Origin: Nitrosomonas sp.
GTDB lineage: Bacteria; Pseudomonadota; Gammaproteobacteria; Burkholderiales; Nitrosomonadaceae
Direction: 5' to 3'
NCBI GenBank assembly: GCA_021774055.1
Contig: JAJFJL010000189.1
Span: 1 to 39,270, forward strand
Length of the DNA: 39,270 bases
The notes below the pieces were generated by a model. That model ran no database searches. It was not told where the DNA came from and saw only the letters and a list, made by a program, of their open reading frames with translations. Below, in pieces: positions 31,640 to 37,932 of this stretch; position 1 is the stretch's first letter; the number at the start of each line of letters is the position of its first letter. Made by a program: the position numbers and the translations under genes.

Positions 31640-33401
31640 AGGTTTTTTCCTCTGATTTAATCTCGCGTAATAATTGCGGGATGCTATGCACTGAATCACG
31701 ATCTTTTTGGCGTTCACTTTCTGGTAGCTGATCCCAATCTTTTAAACAAGGAGATAAACGTTCATCAGTGTTTTTAGGCCCGTCTGTAAGTATCCAGCCA
31801 TCAAGCAGCTTTTCCGCTACCCAGCGTTCATGCTCCATGCATGCTAAATGTTCAATTATTTCTGGCTTTTCGAGTAGATGCTCAATAGATTCAGCAGTGT
31901 AATCTAGGCTGCCGCTGATGATCCTGCATTTTATTTCTAAATGATCAGCTTGATTGCGATTAGCATCTTTCAAAGTTTCGAGTAATTCTCTCCAGCAGGA
32001 TAACGAGGGATTGTTTTTAAGCGTATCACCGGCATCAATTTGTGACGTTACATAATTATTATGAATGGTAGTAGCTAGTTGATCATGTTTAGTGTTAAAA
32101 ATATTTTCAAGATTAAGCAGTTCTTCTGTTGGATAAACAAACGTAAATTGGCTATGTGATTTTAATACTGGTTCAGTACGCTTTGCCAATAAATCGTTTG
32201 AGAACTGGCACACAATAATCGGGCAAGTTAGGCTAAGTCGGGCGAGTAATTTTGACCAAATCAAAGTTGCCTTAGTATCTGCCGCACACAAATAAACCAT
32301 ATTTGGCTTGAATTCATCAATCAATTGTTGTGTTGTTTGAGGGCTTAAAAAACTTAATGTAGTATCTTTAGCGCTAATTTTTATAATGCTAGACAGAACT
32401 GAGTGTTGTTGATTTAATGCGGTCAGTTTAGCCTTTACTTGTGGGCCAACCAAGGTGATGTGAATAGGTTGAGATTTGCCATAATGGCCTAATTTAGCCA
32501 ATTGTAGAATTAATGCCTCTGTAAAATCATGCGTTCCAAGAAGTAGAATTTTGATTTCAGGCAGAGTTTTTATTTTATTGAGTAATACTATATCTGGCCC
32601 ATGATTATTCAGTAGCCAACGTGCTGCCTTTTGATGTGCGTTGATGATTCCGGCTGAAAAGTTAGGGTAATCTTTTGAAAATATATCATCGTCATAAAGT
32701 ACTGCTGCTAATTCAGAGTTATGTATATGGATCATACAGTTTAATAAAGACGTTCTAGGGTTATCTTTCTTTAATTGATAGGCCTGGATAACAACCTCAC
32801 TATTGGTTAAATCATGCGCGGTTAATGCTAGTAAATACTTAGCTTCAAGAACCCTTGCGTTGATCAAATTAACACTATCTTTGGGATCACCAACAATTAC
32901 ATAAGCGCCTTTACGCCGTGCTGAATCCAAATGAACATTGGAAGGATTAGATTCAATCACCACTGTTTTAATCTTGTCAGTTATCAACACCTGGGTCATG
33001 AGCCAACTTTGCTCATCCAAACCACAAACTATTGTGTGATTGTTTAACCAACGTATCCGCCATGATAGAAAACTACCGTGCAGCATTCGTAATACGGCTA
33101 TGATTACGGCATAACCTAGTAGCGCTGGTGCCAACCAACGTGCCACTTCAAGTTTCAAGGAAATGCCTCCAGTTGGTGTATACCAGGGAATATCACCTGT
33201 CGGCGCATAAAATCCAAAGGTAAATAACGCCACAGTTTTATACAACAGATCAAGCATGCTCATATGTTGTTCTGAACCAGCATAATAATCCGCATAACCA
33301 CAGAATCCTAAGACTATAGCCAACGGTATGCCTAAAATAAGGATCCATAATTCACGGTGTGAAAAGACAGTGTCGGTAGTTTGTAGCGGTGGTTTAAACA
33401 T
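31629..33401 (-). CDS. two-TM channel-like protein with TrkA-N and RyR domains
   Basis: 590 residues. TM helices at 18-36 and 88-106 flank a pore-like loop (LLYKTVALFTFGFYAPTGD), but no canonical TVGYG filter is present. Residues 122-245 form a TrkA-N/RCK Rossmann domain with the acidic E150 (VVIES) and VGDPKD. Its glycine loop is GLDEQS rather than GxGxxG. A second Rossmann-like segment spans 283-400. Residues 515-580 are a RyR domain (EHLACMEHERWVAEKLLDGW; SPCLKDWDQLPESERQKDRD). It is probably a nucleotide-regulated ion channel or membrane sensor, translated with the SLOG-4TM gene. A partial copy of its N-terminus lies at 36864-37088. Confidence 0.85.
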   Translation of the reverse strand: MFKPPLQTTDTVFSHRELWILILGIPLAIVLGFCGYADYYAGSEQHMSMLDLLYKTVALFTFGFYAPTGDIPWYTPTGGISLKLEVARWLAPALLGYAVIIAVLRMLHGSFLSWRIRWLNNHTIVCGLDEQSWLMTQVLITDKIKTVVIESNPSNVHLDSARRKGAYVIVGDPKDSVNLINARVLEAKYLLALTAHDLTNSEVVIQAYQLKKDNPRTSLLNCMIHIHNSELAAVLYDDDIFSKDYPNFSAGIINAHQKAARWLLNNHGPDIVLLNKIKTLPEIKILLLGTHDFTEALILQLAKLGHYGKSQPIHITLVGPQVKAKLTALNQQHSVLSSIIKISAKDTTLSFLSPQTTQQLIDEFKPNMVYLCAADTKATLIWSKLLARLSLTCPIIVCQFSNDLLAKRTEPVLKSHSQFTFVYPTEELLNLENIFNTKHDQLATTIHNNYVTSQIDAGDTLKNNPSLSCWRELLETLKDANRNQADHLEIKCRIISGSLDYTAESIEHLLEKPEIIEHLACMEHERWVAEKLLDGWILTDGPKNTDERLSPCLKDWDQLPESERQKDRDSVHSIPQLLREIKSEEKTCGH

Positions 33402-33420
33402 GCTTTAAATCCAATGTAGG

Positions 33421-33632
33421 TTATTGTTCTAAGCGGCGTTGAAGTTCTTCAATCATCCAGGCATCATTTGGTACTAGAATATTACATTGTTGCATTGCCA
33501 AAGCAACACTCAAGGCTTTGCTTAAATAATTCTTGTCATTAGTAATTTCACATAACTAATAATTAAATCCCGTTACCATTGGGCATTACCTGGATCGGCC
33601 TGGGACAAGCGCTCACGAATATTCAGACTTGC
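33421..33632 (-). pseudogene. tail of a TPR-protein gene upstream of the channel gene
   Basis: The minus strand reads the end of a TPR protein (NIRERLSQADPGNAQW, a stop in place of Q, RDLIISYV, then ALSVALAMQQ ... LQRRLEQ-stop), with an about 10-bp deletion that shifts the frame. The stop lies 19 bases before the channel start. The copy at 37108-37331 shows the same gene in better condition. The ancestral order was therefore TPR gene, channel-RyR, SLOG-4TM. It is truncated at its 5' end by the repeat starting near 33633. Confidence 0.75.
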
Positions 33633-33966
33633 CTGAAAAGGCTACCAACTTAGGGTAGGCCATCAGTAAAATTAATTAGACGAGCGGCACGGAGTAATAT
33701 CCCATAAAGTTATCGGTATATATATACTTTTGGAAGTGGGACTTTAGTCCCGCCTCATGTGTTATCAAAACACAGCAGTTATTGTATGTGGTGTATGGAA
33801 TGTATCCTACCTGATTTCATATGTTTGGTAGGCAGAGTATTTTTCACCTGCTGTTGCAGCAGGCAGTGTTTCGCCATTTTTTTTATAAATCTCTATTACT
33901 TGTCATTGTAATCTTATTAAACATGCTTACACAAATGGTGCAATGCCCTGCGGTTATTGCACCCTA
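33633..33966. repeat. long noncoding direct repeat, copy 1
   Basis: A ~330-bp unit starting CTGAAAAGGCTACCAACTTAGGG, containing a GGGACTTTAGTCCC hairpin and, at its end, the GGTGCAAT...ATTGCACC hairpin. Copies 2 (33972-34255) and 3 (37330-37638) match closely. Possible frames are not conserved between copies, so I treat it as non-coding. Confidence 0.8.
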
Positions 33967-33971
33967 CCGTG

Positions 33972-34255
33972 CTGAAAAGGCTACCAACTTAGGGTGGGAC
34001 ATCAGTAAAATTAATTAGACGAGCGGCACGAAGTAATATCCCATAAAGTTATCGGCATATATATACTTTTGGAAGTGGGACTTTAGTCCCACCTTATGCG
34101 TCATCAAAACACAGCAGTTATTGTATGTGGTGTATGGAATGTATCCTACCTGATTTCATATGTTTGGTAGGCAGAGTATTTTTTACCTGCTGTTGCAGCA
34201 GGCAGTGTTTAGCCATTTTTTTTATAAATCTCTATTACTTGTCATTGTAATCTTT
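33972..34255. repeat. long noncoding direct repeat, copy 2 (tandem)
   Basis: It follows copy 1 directly and matches it at nearly every base up to ATTGTAATCTT, then diverges. The following 34256-34518 stretch has no gene or motif that I recognise. Confidence 0.8.
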
Positions 34256-34518
34256 ATGCTTACACAAACTACTGTGCTGTGATCTTGAGCATTCACGACA
34301 TCGTTCTTTAAGCAATTATATGTCCAGCATTGTCGCAAGTTTAGTGGCCTATTCTTATCAAGATAAAAAGCCATCCCTAGATTTACGTAACGCAAATTTA
34401 CTGTCATCAACTATGATGGCTTAAACCGAACTCAGGTTACTTACCATGCCTAATCAATCTGATGCTTTAATGACAAAGTGTAACTGATTGTTATTATGGA
34501 TAAAGAAGTGGTTGTCCG

Positions 34519-34588
34519 AGGTGAGCGGAAATTCACCTGATAATCCCACTGCTCCGCAGTCCATTATCAGGTGAATTTCCGCTCACCT
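34519..34588. repeat. perfect 70-bp palindrome upstream of the HEPN-like gene
   Basis: Arms of 26 bp (AGGTGAGCGGAAATTCACC...) match perfectly around an 18-base centre that itself has an ACTG/CAGT stem. A decayed copy is at 2851-2905. The perfect match means either recent insertion or maintenance as a terminator or binding site. The next start codon is 53 bases away. Confidence 0.8.
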
Positions 34589-34640
34589 AGGCATTATGAG
34601 GCCATTACAAAATTACATGAGATTGTCATAAGGAGTTACT

Positions 34641-35717
34641 TTGAGTCTAAGTAAAGAATTATTAGATCGTCTAATATGTTCAAAATATATCTTCCACAAA
34701 GGGGTTGATATCCTTGAACGGGGCGAGCCTTTTTCTTCTGGATTAGGTGTGCTGCACTTCCAAGATGCAGCAGAGATGGTTCTAAGAACCATAGCAGAAC
34801 ATTTACACTGCAGTTTGAAAGAAAATGCTGCTTTTAACCAAATAATTGATTCAATCGATAGTTTTGGTGTCCTAGAACTAACCCACAGAAGCGCTTTAAA
34901 TCAACTAAATAAGGCCAGAATTAATTTTAAACATTTTGGCTTAGAACCAAAGCGTGAAGATGTAATTAAATTTCGTCACGATTTAGAGGAGTTTTTCCCA
35001 AACGCCCTTAAATCGTTTCTGGATGTTGACTTTCATTTAATCTCTTTAGCCAATTTGATTGAACATAGGCGCACAGAGAATTTCGTGAATGATGCTGAAG
35101 AGCTAATCAAAAATGGAAGCTACCGGGACTCTATTTGTTCGTCAGCTATTGCGTTTACAATTTTTAATTCGCACTACAACAAAGAACGTGAAAGTTATTG
35201 GAGAGCCCCCTTCAGACGGATAGAAGATGCAGAACTTCAAAGATGGGTGGAAAGTATTGAAGAAATTGTATTAGACCAACAGGCCCAATTAAATCTCATT
35301 ATGAATGGCATAAATTTAGCCAATTACAGACGTTTTCAAAGATGCGTACCTGTTGTGCAACTTACTGACGCGGGAACATACCATGTATCCACCTTGGGGG
35401 ATAGAGGGCAAATGGAACCCTCTTTAGAGAATGCCTTGTTTTGCTATAATTTTGCAATTGATTCCATCTTGTTAATGAAAGCCAACAAACTACCTTCGAT
35501 GTATCCATTTCAGGAACCAGTAAGAAAATTTAAGGTAGTCAAAAAAAGTCCCATCATAGTATGGCCTGGCGATGGCCAAGAAATTATTAGGCATACGGAA
35601 ATTGGTGAAATTTTTTCTGCTCGTCATGAGAGAAATGACAAAGCAGAGCATGTCGCTATAATCTTTGACGGGGATGATGCGTTCGTTGAAAGTACATGTG
35701 TTACCGCTGCCAATTGA
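34641..35717 (+). CDS. HEPN-like protein with RX4H motif
   Basis: A 358-residue, mostly helical protein with no named family I can assign. The first 130 residues look like a HEPN-type four-helix bundle: LGVLHFQDAAEMVLRTIAEHL, later LNQLNKARINFKHFGLEP. In the latter, R93 to H98 (RINFKH) fits the RX4-6H RNase signature. The C-terminal third (about 235-350) is more beta-rich, and its role is unknown. The start is TTG 34641, supported by a perfect AGGAG five bases upstream. The gene ends 14 bases from the convergent RelE toxin. An RNA-targeting effector or toxin is possible, but this rests on one motif. Confidence 0.65.
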   Translation: MSLSKELLDRLICSKYIFHKGVDILERGEPFSSGLGVLHFQDAAEMVLRTIAEHLHCSLKENAAFNQIIDSIDSFGVLELTHRSALNQLNKARINFKHFGLEPKREDVIKFRHDLEEFFPNALKSFLDVDFHLISLANLIEHRRTENFVNDAEELIKNGSYRDSICSSAIAFTIFNSHYNKERESYWRAPFRRIEDAELQRWVESIEEIVLDQQAQLNLIMNGINLANYRRFQRCVPVVQLTDAGTYHVSTLGDRGQMEPSLENALFCYNFAIDSILLMKANKLPSMYPFQEPVRKFKVVKKSPIIVWPGDGQEIIRHTEIGEIFSARHERNDKAEHVAIIFDGDDAFVESTCVTAAN

Positions 35718-35731
35718 TCTCATTTGCATTG

Positions 35732-35992
35732 TTAGCCTAATAACTTATCATACTCATCATGTGTTCCTATCCAGAACCACTGTACACCGGATGTTACTGG
35801 AACGCCTATTGCACGATAATTTATGCCAATACGAACGCTTCGGTAACGGCCACGACAAACTTGTTTGAAATATAGAGAAGGGTGTGATGGGTTTTCTTTC
35901 AAAAGAGCATAATTATGTTGTGCTGATTTTTGTGTTTTCTTAGGAAGTGCATCGAAATAGCGCCAAAACTTTGTTGAGGCATAGTGCTTCAA
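35732..35992 (-). CDS. RelE/ParE-family toxin
   Basis: An 86-residue RelE-fold protein (SAQHNYALLKENPSHPSLYF, then GRYRSVRIGINYRAIGV and WIGTHDEYDKLL). The start is an unusual TTG overlapping the antitoxin stop as TTGA, so it depends on coupling to antitoxin translation. No downstream ATG would keep the fold complete. The final HDEYDKLL is typical of this toxin family. Confidence 0.85.
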   Translation of the reverse strand: MKHYASTKFWRYFDALPKKTQKSAQHNYALLKENPSHPSLYFKQVCRGRYRSVRIGINYRAIGVPVTSGVQWFWIGTHDEYDKLLG

Positions 35993-36189
35993 ATTTCTTG
36001 TGCCTTTCCTGTTTTATATTCTGCAATTGCTTCTTCCGCCAGGGTATCTAGTTTGCCAGCTGCCGCATCAGCTTCAATTTGCGCATCCCAAGCGTCCGAA
36101 TCATGCTTTGCAAACCAAAGTCTGAATTCAGCCAATTCTTTTAGTGAAAATTTTTCTATTTCTTTTTCAACAGTCTCTACTGCTGTCAT
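35989..36189 (-). CDS. antitoxin partner of the RelE-type toxin
   Basis: A 66-residue acidic protein (VEKEIEKFSLKELAEFRLWF, ending EEAIAEYKTGKAQEI) of the kind found upstream of many RelE toxins. AGAGGT lies upstream of ATG 36189. Its TGA overlaps the toxin start. I see no DNA-binding fold in so short a chain. Confidence 0.8.
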   Translation of the reverse strand: MTAVETVEKEIEKFSLKELAEFRLWFAKHDSDAWDAQIEADAAAGKLDTLAEEAIAEYKTGKAQEI

Positions 36190-36265
36190 ATGATTTACCT
36201 CTTATAAGTGTTCTGATAAAACCATTTTCTCGTCCCTTGAGCTAATGCTGTGATGGTTAGGCGTA

Positions 36266-36451
36266 TTACCAGTTAATACGATTTGGATCAGTTTGTTCTA
36301 GAAACTCATTTGATAGATTAGAAAGCAATTTTTCATGCGCGCTCCTTAGGTAAACAAACTATCTACTTCTTCAGGTGGTAATAACTTGCGCCTTTTTAAG
36401 AGTTTTAGGTTGTAGTGTTGGTTTGTTGAAGTCGAATTTCATGATCGCCAT
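36266..36451 (-). pseudogene. frameshifted small gene remnant
   Basis: Across compensating frame changes the minus strand reads MAIMKFDFNKPTLQPKTLK, then RKLLPPEEVDSLFT, then SAHEKLLSNLSNEFLEQTD with a final stop after NRINW. The pieces look protein-like and, with both shifts, span 186 bp. It may be a decayed TA or small hypothetical gene. I know no family for it, and chance is not excluded. Confidence 0.3.
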
Positions 36452-36533
36452 TTTCTTGCAATTTGAAAGTTATTGCAAATTTCAGATGGGGTGTGAACGT
36501 TAATAATATCTATTACTACTGGTTTTCATTCTC

Positions 36534-36863
36534 GGGAATTCTGGGGAGTGCGGCCGAGCAAGGTCGATAATTCCAGCGGGTGTGAATCCCGTTCCGGCAA
36601 GGCAGGTCAGCCACCGGATAGCAATCATCGGACAGGCGGAGGCAACTCCAAATGTTAAGCACGATGGGCGCAAGCCAACAGGCCGTAAACAACAGTTGAA
36701 GTGATTTAGCCTCGAAAGACTCTACACGAGCAGGGTGACAGAGTTCCCCTTCTGGAAGCCTCCATTTTATGATATGACAGACAAGTGTCATAAAGCTGCT
36801 ACACAATATTTAATTATTGCGTATATGACACTCTAAATTAAGTATTGTGTCCCCAGAATTCCC
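36534..36863. mobile_element. MITE split by a group II intron remnant
   Basis: The outer ends GGGAATTCTGGGGA and its complement form inverted repeats. The right arm continues inward as CACAATACTTAATTT on the minus strand. On the left the matching CACAATATTTAATTA appears only after 255 bp, at 36802-36816. So a roughly 75-bp palindromic MITE with about 29-bp arms was interrupted after GGGGA. The element truncates the second channel-gene copy. Confidence 0.6.
36548..36801 (+). ncRNA. truncated group II intron-like sequence
   Basis: This starts with GTGCG, the group II 5' consensus type, exactly at the break in the MITE arm. Its structured, GC-richer sequence (GGTGTGAATCCCGTTCCGG, GGCAGGTCAGCCACCGGA, GGCCGTAAACAACAG) resembles bacterial group II intron domain I. 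There is no reverse transcriptase and no recognisable domain V. A small stem near the end (TATGAC/GTCATA) could be domain VI. It is at most a deleted remnant. Confidence 0.5.
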
Positions 36864-37088
36864 AAGCTGTAAGGAAATATCTCCCGTCTGGGCATAAAAT
36901 CCAAAAGTAAATAACGCTACCGATTTATATAATAGGTCAGACGTGGTGGTGACTTGCTCTGAGTTGGCATAATAATCCGCATAACCACAGAATCCTAACC
37001 CAATTATTACTAAGGCACATATACCAAGAATACAAAGCTCATAAGGAGAAAAAATAGCGTCACTGGTTTGTCTAGATTGTTTAAACAT
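36864..37088 (-). pseudogene. N-terminal fragment of a second channel-RyR gene
   Basis: 75 codons (MFKQSRQTSDAIFSPYEL ..., LLYKSVALFTFGFYAQTGDI) match residues 1-83 of the intact channel gene at about 65% identity, then run into the MITE at 36863. The first helix and pore-like FTFGFYA are kept. The rest of the gene is absent. It sits behind a TPR tail exactly as the intact gene does. Confidence 0.8.
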
Positions 37089-37107
37089 ACTTTAAATCCA
37101 ATATAAA

Positions 37108-37331
37108 TTATTGTTCTAAGCGTTGCTGTAAATCTTCAACCATCCATGCATCTCTTGGCGCGGGGGTATTGCGTTATTGCATTGCTAAAGCAACACTCAA
37201 GGCTTTGCTTAAATAATCCTTATCATTAGTGACTTCACTTATCTTCACATAACTGATAATTAAATCCTGTTGCCATTGGGCATTATCTGGATCGGCCTGG
37301 GATAGGCGCTCGCGAATAGTCAGACTTGTCT
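37108..37331 (-). pseudogene. tail of the TPR gene, second copy
   Basis: The minus strand reads LTIRERLSQADPDNAQW, QQDLIISYVKISEV, KDYLSKALSVALAMQ, one in-frame stop, then APRDAWMVEDLQQRLEQ-stop. It is truncated at the same 5' point as the copy at 33421-33632, so the truncation came before the duplication. The repeat motif is that of the TPR arrays often found in TIR, caspase or NB-ARC-type proteins. Confidence 0.75.
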
Positions 37332-37638
37332 GAAAAGGCTTACCAACTTAGGGTGAGACATCAGTAAAATTAATTAGACGAGCGGCACGAAGTAATATCC
37401 CATAAAGTTATCGGCATACATATACTTATTTGGAAGTGGGACTTTAGTCCCACCTTATGTGTCATCAAAACACAGCAGTTATTGTATGTGGTATATGGAA
37501 TGTATCCTACCTGATTTCATATGTTTGGTAGGCAGAGTATTTCTTACCTGCTGTTGCAGCTGTTAGTGTTTCATCATTTTAATTTTATTAAATATTTTTA
37601 CATAAATGGTGCAATGCCCTGCGGTTATTGCACCCTAC
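37330..37638. repeat. long noncoding direct repeat, copy 3
   Basis: It matches 33633-33966 for most of its length, with a small rearrangement near 37560-37600, and ends with the same GGTGCAAT hairpin. With the adjacent TPR and channel fragments it makes a duplicated block (36864-37638 against about 33151-33966). Confidence 0.8.
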
Positions 37639-37759
37639 TGTGTTCAATATGCCAGCGCTTCTTCGCTTTGTTCGCGACAATTTTTGATTTCTCATATTTT
37701 CCTGGTTATTTAGCGTATAAGGTACTAGATTATGCGGCTTGGGATTCAGTAGAGAGAAA

Positions 37760-37858
37760 ATGGAGCATAGTCTTTTGGCGCGAGAGCGTGCAAAATTAGA
37801 CCCTGTATTTAAAAAATCCTTCGCGGAAGAAGGCTTGATTTCAGATAGTCACAACTAA
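37760..37858 (+). pseudogene. possible antitoxin-tail remnant
   Basis: A 32-residue frame (MEHSLLARERAKLDPVFKKS, then FAEEGLISDS) recalls the C-terminal LDPxFxxxxAEEGL of small antitoxins. The upstream part is shared repeat DNA (37696-37730, also inverted at 3171-3205), so it is probably a 3' fragment. The rest of 37639-37932 shows no gene. Confidence 0.25.
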
Positions 37859-37932
37859 GCAATAGATTGAATTAGATTTATAAGTGGCATAATATCTTCA
37901 CTAATTTTTTACAAATAAACGAGTAGTCGTGT

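Noticed and set aside
33821-34018. Open frame within the long direct repeat
   Set aside because: The three repeat copies do not preserve the same reading frame, so coding is unlikely.
34222-34410. Short minus-strand frame beside the repeat copy
   Set aside because: No ribosome site or recognisable motif, and its start lies in repeat DNA.
36516-36806. 96-codon minus-strand frame over the intron-like insert
   Set aside because: It runs through structured intron-like sequence and MITE DNA and has no protein-like pattern.
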